Shown piece after piece: positions 44,301-54,791 of a stretch of 64,000 bases of DNA. The position numbers were made by a program, and so were the translations under genes. Every line of letters begins with the position of its first letter. Positions within the stretch are counted from its first letter, which is position 1. Origin of the DNA: Apostichopus japonicus (taxonomy: Eukaryota > Echinodermata > Holothuroidea > Aspidochirotida > Stichopodidae); the NCBI RefSeq assembly GCF_037975245.1, contig NC_092567.1:23836376-23900375 (forward strand). The letters run 5' to 3'. The notes beneath the pieces were generated by a model. It did not search any database, was not told where the DNA came from, and saw nothing but the letters and a program-made list of their open reading frames with translations.

Positions 44301-45598
44301 CCTAGTTTCGAATGAGGTGTAACAGAAGTGTTAGACACCACCATCAATCCCAGAAAATACACACACAGCTTGCTACTGTCGGTACTGAGACACTAGTGTA
44401 CAGTCAGTACATACAGCTGCGGTCAATACCCATAGGACACTGTATAAACGATACAGCGATGGACCAGCTAAAGATAACAAGGTATCACGTTTCATTACTG
44501 TCTGCATTTTGTAGCGACACAAACAAAACGTCACTTGCAAGCAACAGAAAGTTAACTTTTTCAGATGGCCGCACGCAGTTTGGGGCGAGTCTTCAATACC
44601 AACTAGTATTGTATTGGTTTTAATTTACCTGTACTTGTGAGACATGTAGCAGGAGGTTCTCCAGAGGGAAAGTACATGTGTCTGTAGAGCGGTTCTGGTC
44701 TCGTCGGAATCGTGTTTCTCTCCTGAGTCATTTTGCTGGAATTATCTGCATGGAAATGTGTGATGAAAAGATTAATTCTGATTTTGTCACTGAAGAAAGT
44801 TACAATTAAAATAATAATAAAACAAATTGATATATCCTTTTATCAACATCATCATTTTTTTTTTACATTTCTTTGTTTCTTCAAATTAGTCACCAGAGTT
44901 TTGACAGATGTAAGTCCATGGATGCTAAATGGTGGTGTTCTACACCCGGATAGCTAGCATAGCATTTAATCTATAATTACCATTCAATTATCAGGGATAT
45001 AAAGTGTCAAAGGTTACCAGGTCAACGCAGGTCTCAGTAAAGTGAGTGGGCAGATGTTGTGGTAGTATGCAGTGTTTGTTTCAACAAGCACTGTTATTTT
45101 TGCCACTCAAGACAGAGTTTTCCACACCTGATATATGATTCATTGTGTCTATTTTAAGACTCCTGAATGTCTTTGAAATCTTAAAATAGAAGTTTCAGAA
45201 ACTCCCAGGAGAGTACTTTGGTAAACTTCTGAACTTTGGAAACATTTGGGATCAATACGGATGACCTCTAAAGCACCTTTAATTGTGTCTTTTCTCTTAG
45301 TTCCGTTACCATGGAAACTTCTCAATATTTGATCATACCAACCTGTGGATAGCATTCGCTGAAGATATTCAAACAGCACGTCGCCGGCGAAGGGTGCACG
45401 GAGAAGAAATGCGTCCCTTCCCAACAGACAGAGTGCTTTACCATTCATGCTGAATCTGTCCACTTCAACATTGTCCAATGAAAACTCCTCTTTGCACCAA
45501 ACCAACCACTGTTTCACTTCTCCCTTTGTCCAACATTTCGGGGGTTTTTCTGAAGAAAACGATAAAACATCAGACACTTGTCAATGCAGAAGCAAGAA

Positions 45599-45630
<32 letters not shown>

Positions 45631-48600
45631 GCCCCCAAAGGTCGTCATGGCAATTGTTGAACTCTAAATGAACCCATAGGCTTCGAACAACAAGTGACAT
45701 TAGGGATACTTTGATGTCAACAAAAGTAAAGATTTAGTTTTGACTTGTGGTTCCATAAAGATGAAAATGTTTAGTTACATCACTGGAGCCAATTGCTGAA
45801 AAAATTGCCAGTGCATAAACAATCTAGTAGAGCTACTTATAACATCAAATTCCCTCTTGCACGAGTTTCCTTGAATAAATACAAAAATAACATTAATTAG
45901 TAGATTATGTCATCTGCACCGACAAAAAAATACCTGCCTGCAGTTAATTACTACACCCAACGGACGAAAAAATCACTGGCATTTAGCCAGTAAATAGCCA
46001 TCAATTTCGAGGTATGACTTTGAACCATGGTCTGATATATATTCCAGTCTCATTGATAGCTATATGTTTCCATATATAGCAACATCCAGCAGTTGGTCAA
46101 TACATTAATATTTAATCTTTGCTCTGACTTAAAGGTCAGACCATGTGGTCCAAGAATCCTGGAAGGAAAAACCACCATGAAACCTTTGTCAGGCTCCAGT
46201 GACTTGCATAGGGTTTCAAAATTGCAGGGGGGGGGAGGAGGGGAGGAGTACGAATTCTAGAATCTCCCAACTGATTTGGGGGGGGGGAATGAGGGGAGGA
46301 GTACGAATTCTAGAATCTCCCAACTGATTTAGGTTTGGAAATGAGCCTGTGCAGAAGGGAGAGAGGCATATTTAGGATTTGGATAAAGGAGAGCATTTTT
46401 TTCACAACCTGGTTGCATCATACTTTCAACATAAAAAGATAAAGATGTTACTGAGTATAAAATTTAAAGTCTGCCTCCACTGTACATAAATCTAGTGTTT
46501 CGATAGAGGGCGCTGCCTTATTGGTACTTATACATGTGTTCAATACTGCTGAGGTTACGGACCTCTGAAAAGCACTCCAAGGCACACAAGCACGTCATAT
46601 GAATGGGCACACTGACGATTTGGTTAATTGAATAGTTTAACGTAAACGTTCCACTTGTGCAGTTTGGACGGGCGAAAAACAGTGCTTTTAAGAAAGCAAA
46701 AACTAGTATGACTAAACTTGAAATTTTGAAAATAGGTTTCAAAAAGATCCTCTTGTTCAATAATTTATGTATGAAATTGCAAACTACGATACTAGCGATC
46801 AACTAATAATAATGTCATGTGTGCAGCTTGTCAAGTTAAGATAGATAGATAGACAGACAGACAGATACTGTAGATAGAGAGATATCTAGAACCAATATGA
46901 TCGATAGTGCCTCCTGTTGATTTGGGCTTTTTTAGCTCCATTAGGTTAGTTATTATAGTTAACCTTTTAAAATGTTTGTTTAAAAGGAACAGAAACGAAA
47001 GCCTACATTCTAACAGCCACAGAGCTCTTGTCTGTAATATTGCTGCCTATTTGCTTTTATCTTGCAATTGTACTCCAAATTTGCTATTTTTAAGCTTTCC
47101 GCACTAAAAAAAAATCCTTAACAAATAAAATAAAATCCTCATTCACTATCTGTCCTGTACAGTAGCTTAAATTCCTTCCTTTTAAGTAATTACCGAGAAA
47201 CTTAGCTGAAAGCCATTCACAAGATCAAGTACTGTAGGTAAGTAAAAACTGAAACCATGGTGATAAATTCCTGAGCCATTCAATAAATTGCCAATAATTT
47301 TTGACAATGGCTCGGATTTTAAGGAACCCCGCTCCAAACTTGTCGACCCGTCAAAAGCCAATAAACTATGTCGAGTTAAAATCCCAAGGTGTCACCTGAT
47401 GCCACCTACAGACAATATTAAAAGGTGCACTTCTGTGTTTAAAGGTATGCTGTACTGGCCCCAAATATGCTAGATATTCAAATATGGTCACCTTTGGTCA
47501 AAATTCTTAAACTGTTTTATTACAACCTTTTGAGGAAATTTTCCTCACTGTGACATTCAGATATCTTGTGTGTTCCTTAAAAATGTCTGAGAACAATTTT
47601 GGAGAGTAACGACCTGCAGGAAAGTACTTTCTGAAAACTTCTAGCAATTCTAGCCGGCTATAATTTGGGGGCTGTACGGACTATCTTAAAATATAATCTA
47701 GCGACATATTACTCAAGTTTTCATGGAATCACATGGACTGAATATAGAAACTGATTTTAGTTGTGTCCACCCAGATTGTTTTTCGAGGGAGAAAATCCTG
47801 GTTTGGGTTACAACTTTACCATCCTATATTAATGATATCATCTTCTTTGTCCTGCGTATGTTTCTCGGAAAATTCCCATCTTTATATTCCCTCTCTCTTA
47901 AGACTAGCCTGTATTCTTTCCTACAGTTACACTTTCTCAGAATTTGTGCGTATGCATTTATTTATGCAAGCTTGCATTTTTTATTTCTCCCATTGTTTAA
48001 CATAATTGAAGTGACTCACACTAATTCATGAACAGACTTAATATTGATGAAATAGGATTTAGAAAGAACTTAAAACAATGGAATTAATAAATATTTAACA
48101 TATAAGAATTGCTGCAGATTGCAAACCTTGATATTTCAACATTCTCATCGAACATAGTTATGTCATTGAAATTTGAATAAAACAGGCTGTTATACCCCAT
48201 GATTTGGACATTTACATGCTAGGATCTACACTGTGTTTTCAACAAGGGTACGCACTGTAGCTTAACCAGGGAGTTGTTAAGTGCAAGTGAATATGCAGCA
48301 ATGTAATTAGAATAAATTCCACTTAAAAAGGGGGGAAACTAACAATTACTTTGGCTTCCATGAACAGCTTGATTGCATTGCTAATGTACAGTTACAATTT
48401 CATGCCTACTGTAATTCCATGGCACTGTACTGAGTTACTAAAACGTTGTGGAGTTTTATTTTATCAGTAGAATGTTATCTTTTCCATATTCTAGTTTAAG
48501 ATATGCAGGTTTGCAAAATATATATAAACCAAATAAAATCACGCTGGATAAAAAAAAAAATTTAAATTTTTTTCTCAATCTGTTTTTTTGTATGAAATCT

Positions 48601-51600
48601 GCATACATATATTTATATAGTGACAGCATTTAAAAACTATCATTTCTGGGAAGACATAAAGTGAAACCAGAAATTGTCTGCTAATAGTGATTCAAACACT
48701 AGGTTTAGATTAACTATAAAACCTATTTTTACCCAGCATGTAAGAAAAACCTGAGCAAAGGTGTTCTTTCCATGACTAGCTCAAATTCCCAGAATTTAGA
48801 TATTTAATTGACTTAATTTGAAATTAAAACCAATCTAAGAACCAGTACGTCATCCAGACTTCCCAAAACTATGCACTGGTTGTAAGAAACCACACTGTTA
48901 GGTAATTTCCCCACATTGCCAGCAGGTCCAATTTCTTGGCCAATCCAATAGTCGAGCACTAACAATCTGCACCACCACTCCCTCAGAAGTCTGAAAATGT
49001 ACCGTAATTGCTTCACATTTCGAAATCTACTCTACAGAACAGAAAATGAGACGAAATTGTTTTCGTCACGGGATAACTTATTTTGTTTAAAAGAGCATAT
49101 ATATTACAGGACTACCTGGCCGGACTTCCGACTCTGTTGTGTTTAAAGGTAGTCAGTATAGGCACCAAATTATAGCACACTATTTTATTGATAAAAGTTT
49201 TCAAATAGTACTTTCCTGGAGGTCTTTACACTCTCCAAATTTTTCTCAGACAATTTTTAAGGTACACACAAGATGACTGAATGTCCCAGTGAGGAACATC
49301 TTCTCGAAGGTTGTAATGAAAACAGTTTAAGAATTTTGACCAAAGGTGACCATATATGAATATCTAGCATATTTGGGGCCAATACAGCATACCCATCAGG
49401 CGTGGTGAGAATGGGTGTTTTATTTCATGTGGGTTTATAACCGGTCTCAGGGATTCACTTCCGTTCCTGTTTCTGTGGTGTAAGCCCGCATCCTTGTTAT
49501 TTTTATTTTTTATTATACTTTTGCATGTTTAATAAATTAAATGTGCAAGTTGTTAAGCATCCTATAGATATTTCTCGTATGATGTGTATCCTGTGTATTG
49601 GACTTTCTAAATCAAATCACACCTCGTTAGCTTTATCAAAGACTAAGGATCGATAGCCCAGTGCCAGTTTTACAAACAAAGAATAATGTCGTTTGATACC
49701 TCAGCCATTGTTCTCTGCTCTACTACAGTTTATTCTATTGTTTATCCCGCCATCTTGCTTGATGTTCTCTGATTAACTATATCATTATCACTTCTTAAAC
49801 CTCTATGTTCCTTTCACTTGTATTAATACCTTTCACCTCAACTCTAGCCATTGCTGAAGAAGGTCACAGGGGAACTTTAAATTTCATGCATATTGTAAAC
49901 AAGAGTAACAACACTGCACTTAGTAGTTTAACTAAACTTCTATTTAAGAAATTTGTTTTGATTGGCAATATTTCTGAGCAGTTTATCCATTTGTCTGTTG
50001 TGAAAAATATAAGACATAGGCCGGATAACGGTGTCTTTTCTTTTCCTCCCATCTCATTTTATCCAGGTTGCCTTTTGCTCCTTATTAGCAGACATAAGTT
50101 TGTTACAATATGAGAGGGTTGTATTCCTTCAAAGTGGAAACACTGACCCCCCACCCCTTATAATAGAGGCTGATAGAATGCATGGAAGCTAGCTGCAATA
50201 TGGACACCAGTAATTATCGGACATGACTGCATGCGGAAACATTCAGTGACCCAATCGAAAAATTGTGACCCGTAGATATTAAATGGAGAACAAAGGACTC
50301 ATAGTTATTTTACTACAGTATTTCTTTACCTGATCATATTCCAGTTTACGGTAAAAGCTGAGGACTTCAGTTACATGCTCAAGAAGACATACCGAAATAA
50401 ATCCTACTTATATCATCATGAAGCCTAGATTAAAACAAGATCATTGGTTGCTTTGATTTCAAAACTTGGATAAACAATTCTTGGACACAATGACAAATGA
50501 GACCCATATGCTGGCATTCACCTGACTCGTAACAAGATCGGAACATACAAAGCTACTATCCTATATGTGAATGCCTTTTTTTGTGATTAGCTGAAATGGA
50601 ACTTTTTTTGACGACGTACTGTACTACAACTTTTCAAAAGTAATGTGGTACATTGACTTTTCACAGACTTTCCTACTGTACGTGTGGATGTGTATTTTGT
50701 CCAGGGGCTTAGGAAGGCAGACCTGACTCTGGGGTCAAATTACGTCATAGTGGCCACCTTTGTGCACTATTCATATATCCCAGGCCGTTTGCCCCCTCCC
50801 CAAAGTATAACCCCCTTCTCGTCAGGCCTAGTTGTAACACTATATTCTATGCAGGGTATATTTGATGCCATTCCGCATCTACAGTAAGCTACCTGATACT
50901 ACATATGCAAATAATGAAATTGCTACGGATCCAAATGAGAAGATGTTTGGTAGCTTTTGTACATGTCCTATAGCATGCTATTTCCAGTCATTTCATAATG
51001 AGAAATAAACCGAATGAGCCTGACAAACTGCTATACAAACTGTGAACACTAAATCGGCCATCTGCAAACTTTTAGGCACCCTACCCAGGAGCTTCCATGA
51101 GCTACAACCGACCAGACCCCCCTCCCCCCACCCCTTGGCATCGAGGCTGACAAAATGCATGGAAGCTGGCTGGACTATGACATCATCAGCAGACAAGTCA
51201 TCTGACATGCAGAAACATTCGGTGACCCATTGAAACATTTTGCCTTGCGGATTTTGAATCGCTACCCATAGTTTGAGGACTGTCACACTACACTATTCTC
51301 AGGGGGAGGGGGGTGGGGGAGAGGGGTGCAACACTGGGACATGGGCATTGTCAGTTTAGGGATGGGTTCTTGTCATCAGTGCTGCTTATTTATATTGACT
51401 TCTTGTCTATTTTCTTTCTTCTGTTTGTGGTTTTTTTTCAGGGAGTAAGCTCTCGACAAGCCCTCAAGTGGTTTATTCCCCCATTCACACCATATACATT
51501 TATTTTATATTTAGACTGTATTACTGTACATATATGTAACACGTAGTGTGGAAAACAAATAAATGAAACAAAACAAATATTGGGAACCTATCTCGGAAGT

Positions 51601-53330
51601 GGCTGTAATAATATTCTTTGAGGAGAAGCAAACACAATTTAATTGTCATCATTGATCTGTATGACAAACATATGTGCTCCAGACAATTTGGGTGGTAGAA
51701 TGAGAAGGAGGGCAGTAGACCGGAATAAGATGCTTGTTGGGAGAGTATATATATATACATATATAGTGTTAATTGGTTTAATACCAATTGCTCTAGTTAG
51801 TAGAGTGAGAATGAATTTGTTGAGGGTGACTGGTAAGTGAAAGAGTGAAGTAACTATGATGAACACCTCCGACCAACCGGTTTAGAGAAAAGATCTTTCA
51901 AACCGCTCAACGTAAGATTGACATTCAAAATTCTTACAATTCATTAGTGTTTACACGGGTCCAAAAATCGGGAACCGGGTACCCGAGGGCCGTTACCCGT
52001 CGGGTATCCGGGTACCCGGAAAAAATTTGTTTACCCTCGTGTATCATGATTTTCAAGGAATTACATTTTGGATGCTGTAATAAATGCATTATATTCTCCC
52101 ACTGACAATGTTCTCATGTTCAAATACGTAGGTGTAAGATAAGGTATAAAACCTTCCTCGATAATTTTTATTTGCTTTTGTTTCTTTCATTAACTTGTTA
52201 ATAAATTATTTAATTATAATTAGCATTACTACAAAGAGCTCACTGCCGCCGCTGCTTATGCTTGCTCGTGCACGTCTATTGGATCGAACCATATATATCC
52301 AATTTAGCTCGTCACTACTACTACTACTATCTTTTATGCAGGCCCAGGGTTCGCATTAGCCGCGCGATTCGCGCAATTTGATCGCATTTGGAATAAACGA
52401 TTAGTAAAAAGCCACTTGCAATTACTATTTTATAGTTTTCCCGTCTATAATCCATGAACATCTCGTAAAATTCCTTGTCAGCCTTTCCTTCTATGAAACA
52501 TACGAATGAATAAATAATAATTTCTTCCACATGGTAGCCTAACACCACACTAAGTCAATGAGAAATCTAGCTAAGCCTAACCATCTGTTTATTTGCTGAA
52601 GTTGTGACGCAGTTATAAGACATCCATGGAATACTTTCGTTATTGCTGTTACGTTCGACCACATGGTTGCCTAACACTACACAAAGTCAATGGGGGTAAT
52701 AAAGCCTAGCCTTCTGTTTATTAGCTGAAATTGTGACGCAGTTATAAGATATCCGTGGAAAGCTTTCGTTATTGCTGTTATCTTCAACCACATGGTAGCC
52801 TAACACCACACTAAGTCAATGGGAAATCTGCCTAACCATCGGTTTGCATTTTTTTTTTTAAATCACACTTTGCGTAGGATTCGGGTAATAAATTAGGAAC
52901 TGGGTAGTACCGCGTCGGGCGGGGACCTTCGTTATTGCTGCTATCTTCGACCACATTGTAGCCTAATACCACACTAAGTCAATGGGAAATCTGCCTAACC
53001 GTCGGTTTGCCGATTTTTTTTTTTTTAAATCACACTTTGCGTAGGATTCGGGTAATAAATTAGGAACCGGGTAGTATCGCGTCGGGCGGGTACCCGGGTA
53101 CCCGGATAACCCGTGCAAACACTACAATTCATGATACAACGTTGGAGCCGACAGTTGCAACTTCATTTCTGCATCGATTGAGCAAAAGATTTGACTACAT
53201 TTTGGGTCAAGACAGGAAAAACGGTGATGAAAACAAACATCGAAAAACACAATTATATTGGAAAAAAAAGAAGATCTTTCTTACCTTTCCACATTTGTGT
53301 GGTATGAACTGATGACAGCGATAAGTCCAT
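37896..53330 (-). CDS. ETV6: ETV6/TEL-like ETS-domain transcription factor, seven coding exons
   Basis: Joining 53330-53285, 45549-45343, 44745-44629, 42228-42127, 41680-40868, 40266-40017 and 38304-37896 gives 1944 bp, 647 residues plus stop, with every phase agreeing. Residues ~17-85 are a PNT (pointed/SAM) domain with [20 protein letters not shown] and GDVLFEYLQ, closest to TEL. In TEL this domain polymerises and supports repression. Residues ~430-515 are the ETS DNA-binding domain, with [26 protein letters not shown] and two recognition-helix arginines. [15 protein letters not shown] is the ETV6/ETV7 signature. The linker (exons 3-5) and the 135-residue tail are Ser/Pro-rich. VKSEPG at the C-terminus fits a sumoylation site. 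The protein is longer than human ETV6 (452 aa), mainly through the 271-codon exon 5. It should act in the nucleus, probably as a repressor. Confidence 0.88.
38709..39063. mobile_element. TTAA MITE, inverted, full-length copy in intron 6 of the ETV6-like gene
   Basis: It carries AGGCATTGAAGACTCGCC at the left and the matching inverted end at the right, with TTAA at 38705-38708 and 39064-39067. The first 91-bp repeat unit starts only a few bases to its right. Confidence 0.72.
39073..39930 (-). repeat. 91-bp tandem array with three-unit higher-order pattern, intron 6
   Basis: About 9.5 copies; starts of GTGTTAAC fall at 39073, 39164, 39255, 39345, 39436, 39527 and so on. Three unit types differ at fixed sites and appear in the order A, A-B-C, A-B-C, A-B, plus a diverged last unit. 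On the minus strand each unit contains ACATACAGGTGAATAGAGCA, close to the true donor of exon 6 (ACATACAGGTAAGTAAAGCA). It has no spacers of differing sequence, so it is not a CRISPR array. Confidence 0.9.
40017..40266 (-). CDS. ETV6: ETV6-like gene, ETS-domain exon
   Basis: Acceptor CGCATCATCAG|GT and donor ACATACAG|GTAAGT. It encodes nearly the whole ETS domain: three helices with [21 protein letters not shown] and the recognition helix SRALRYYY. It enters one base into a codon and leaves after two bases. Confidence 0.92.
40460..40867 (-). repeat. Tandem array of exon-intron junction copies, 59/52-bp units, intron 5
   Basis: Seven further copies of a unit made of the last ~33 nt of exon 5, its GTAAAT donor and ~25 nt of intron follow the real junction. 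Junction positions are 40868 (real), then 40809, 40750, 40691, 40632, 40580, 40521 and 40469, so spacing is 59 or 52 bp. The first four copies keep a GT donor in nearly the same context. Confidence 0.92.
40868..41680 (-). CDS. ETV6: ETV6-like gene, large linker exon
   Basis: 813 bp, 271 codons, between acceptor TTTCGATAACAG|AG and donor GCATCG|GTAAAT. It is Ser/Pro/His-rich with no recognised domain and corresponds to the disordered linker between the PNT and ETS domains of TEL proteins. Both phases are 1, so it could be skipped without a frameshift. Confidence 0.82.
41872..42051. mobile_element. TTAA MITE, 5'-truncated copy in intron 4
   Basis: The right half of the family, from ACAGTATACATAGCAGCGATG to GAGTCTTCAATACCT, followed by GTAA. 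It lies between exons 4 and 5 of the ETV6-like gene. Confidence 0.7.
42127..42228 (-). CDS. ETV6: ETV6-like gene, coding exon 4
   Basis: 102 bp, phases 1 and 1, donor ATACCAG|GTAAGT. It encodes [19 protein letters not shown]. The acceptor is duplicated: TTGTCAG|GTCAAATGTCAG|GTCAAATG, so a second acceptor 12 nt downstream would drop four residues in frame. Confidence 0.8.
44252..44600. mobile_element. TTAA MITE copy in intron 3
   Basis: TTAA at 44248-44251, then AGGGTGTGAAGACTC. The interior has a small deletion near 44462, and the right end stops at CTTCAATACC without a clear TTAA. It ends only ~30 bp from the donor of exon 3. Confidence 0.7.
44629..44745 (-). CDS. ETV6: ETV6-like gene, coding exon 3
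   Basis: 117 bp, phases 1 and 1, between acceptor TTTCCATGCAG|AT and donor AGTACAG|GTAAAT. It encodes a linker segment with [18 protein letters not shown] and no recognised domain. Support is from phase agreement and splice sites. Confidence 0.75.
45343..45549 (-). CDS. ETV6: ETV6-like gene, PNT-domain exon
   Basis: 207 bp, phases 1 and 1. It encodes the whole PNT domain ([15 protein letters not shown] to [15 protein letters not shown]) with the TEL-like MNGKALCLL core. Acceptor GTTTTCTTCAG|AA, donor TCCACAG|GTTGGT. Confidence 0.9.
45599..45625. repeat. (AT)n microsatellite
   Basis: An AT dinucleotide run about 50 bp upstream of the PNT exon acceptor, in intron 1. Confidence 0.85.
46222..46330. 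repeat. Tandem duplication of ~58 bp
   Basis: Two adjacent copies containing AGGAGTACGAATTCTAGAAT and CTCCCAACTGATTT, each preceded by a G-run. Confidence 0.85.
46840..46880. repeat. GATA/GACA microsatellite
   Basis: Runs of ATAG followed by ACAG tetranucleotides. Confidence 0.8.
47443..47685. mobile_element. GGCCCC-ended MITE, copy 2
   Basis: Ends AGGTATGCTGTACTGGCCCC and, inverted, GATAGTCCGTACAGCCCCC. It is flanked by TTAA at 47439-47442 and 47686-47689. It matches the copy at 49147 in opposite orientation and the one at 27337. Confidence 0.68.
49147..49391. mobile_element. GGCCCC-ended MITE, copy 3, inverted relative to copy 2
   Basis: It begins AGGTAGTCAGTATAGGCACC after TTAA (49143-49146) and ends with ATATTTGGGGCCAATACAGC. 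Its interior is the reverse complement of copy 2 with moderate divergence, so the pair can form a ~245-bp stem across 1.4 kb. Confidence 0.65.
50145..51290. repeat. Diverged ~165-bp direct repeats about 0.95 kb apart
   Basis: Segments at about 50143-50310 and 51110-51290 share ordered blocks: CCCCCACCCCTT, GAGGCTGA, AATGCATGGAAGCT, GAAACATTC.GTGACCCA and the ATAGTT that follows. No coding sense is seen. Confidence 0.55.
51945..53124. mobile_element. Non-autonomous hAT element, 1180 bp, with 8-bp target duplication
   Basis: Ends TAGTGTTTACACGGGT and, on the other strand, TAGTGTTTGCACGGGT differ at one base. The 8-bp repeat CAATTCAT flanks it (51937-51944 and 53125-53132). Sub-terminal GGGTACCCG palindromes occur at both ends. 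The interior holds four copies of a block with CACATGGTAGCCTAACACCA and AAGTCAATGGG. There is no transposase. It lies in intron 1, about 160 bp from the start-codon exon. Confidence 0.9.
53285..53330 (-). CDS. ETV6: ETV6-like gene, first coding exon
   Basis: ATG at 53330 opens 15 codons ([15 protein letters not shown]), ending at donor GTGGAAAG|GTAAGA in the phase the PNT exon requires. An in-frame stop lies upstream in the same exon and no other Met intervenes, so this ATG is the natural start. A downstream Met (residue 13) is the alternative. Confidence 0.75.
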
Positions 53331-53474
53331 GTGGAATAAAGGTAGCAGACTAAGTTAGTTTTAAGTTCCGATACCTGAGACGGTAGATCTATCTTGACGT
53401 AATAACATCCAGATAACAGCAAAACCTGAAGTATACCCCTGAAGTTTGTTGACCAAATGACTTCAAAATTTCCT
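53331..53474 (-). other. ETV6: Predicted 5'-UTR part of the first coding exon
   Basis: An acceptor-like CATTTTTCTTCCAG|GAAATT ends at 53475, which would make this untranslated leader spliced to an upstream exon. It rests on splice-site appearance only. Confidence 0.45.
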
Positions 53475-54733
53475 GGAAGAAAAATGTACATTTCACTGGA
53501 GCTGAGCAAAACATTTTATAAGCTTGTAAATTAAACATCAACTTTCAATTGGTATAAATGGTAGCTTGTAGAAGTATAGCTGTCTTATTTTGTTCAATTG
53601 CAATGTTATCTACAATCAAACACCACCCCCCCCCCTCCTTTATCGTGCCAAACTTCAAAACAGAAAAAAAAAAATTAGTCAAGGTTTAATTGCCTGCCAG
53701 TCACTCTTTAAGTCTTCCACTTCTTCAAACTATTTAGTTTAAATATTGACTTCACAAGTAGTAATATTATAAACTCTTAAAGAAACTGGAGCAGAAGAGA
53801 ATAGAAACTTTATTTTCAAAATCAAATACACAAATGAAACCACTTCCTATAACGAGCTTTAATATACACTACTAAGTTAGTTAGTCTTAAAAGTAACTGT
53901 TACCTCTTTCACTCTTTCAAAGTAGTTTAATGTTGACGACACAAATGATAAACACTTTAAAATTGGAGTGGAATTTAGAAATCTTGAATTAAAATCTGAT
54001 AACAACTTCTCCCCCAAAAACAGAAAACCAAACAACACCCCAAAAAAATCCCCATAAAAACACTCACCATCATGAGCTTAAATAATACACAGACAAAGTA
54101 CTAGGACAGTAAGTCAATCCAATTCTGCTGCTTTCAATTCTACGCCGTACGATCTGCAGAGTTTAATTTAAGCTAGCTGGAACTTGCAATCTGGATAGTT
54201 TGTCACAACAGTATCGAGCTTGACTTATCCGGGCTCATTACATACTTCCTCCTCTGTCATAAATACCCATTAGATCATAGAAAAACAAGAAGGACAAAAC
54301 CCTTGACAAATTGGAAGGAAGTTATAAGGGTATTCTAATGAGTATCTTCACATCAATAGGAAGACTTGTTGTTAAAGTACAAACTAATACTGAGCAGTGG
54401 CTGCATTGTGAAGTAAAGGACAGATAATTCTGCATTAGAATTGTATGTTAGGCTAGCTATACCAACCAGCACTTTTTAAAATGAATCCTATTAAACCCAT
54501 TAAACCCATTTCTGGAAATTCTTGGAATAAGGCTCTTAAAATTCTTATTTGATACTGGGTTGCAGATCTGTGAAAAACGACGGCAATTTTGCAGACTAAA
54601 AAAATAGAAAGAAAAGAAATTAACCTAACTATTGAACGAAAATTTATATATAAACCCCCTAAATTGTCATCTCTCTTTCTGGGATAATTCTGACACAGCA
54701 GGGACACAAGGTTGGTGTAAGAATACCCGAGGA

Positions 54734-54791
54734 TCATGTGATCCTCGAGGATCACATGACTGAAGGATCATGTGACACGAGGATCATGTGA
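54734..54791. promoter_or_regulatory. Cluster of four TCATGTGA sites
   Basis: TCATGTGA at 54734-54741, 54768-54775 and 54784-54791, and its complement at 54752-54759; starts are 18, 16 and 16 bp apart. TCATGTGA is the M-box form of the E-box bound by MiT/TFE bHLH-zipper factors. It is also in a GGATCA/TGATCC palindromic context, so simple local duplication is an alternative explanation. Confidence 0.45.

Noticed and set aside
47723-48031. Plus-strand 102-codon hydrophobic frame
   Set aside because: AT-rich intronic DNA, no domain or conserved motif.
49805-50113. Plus-strand 102-codon frame with a signal-peptide-like start
   Set aside because: Hydrophobic start is common in AT-rich DNA; no homologue recognised, antisense in an intron.
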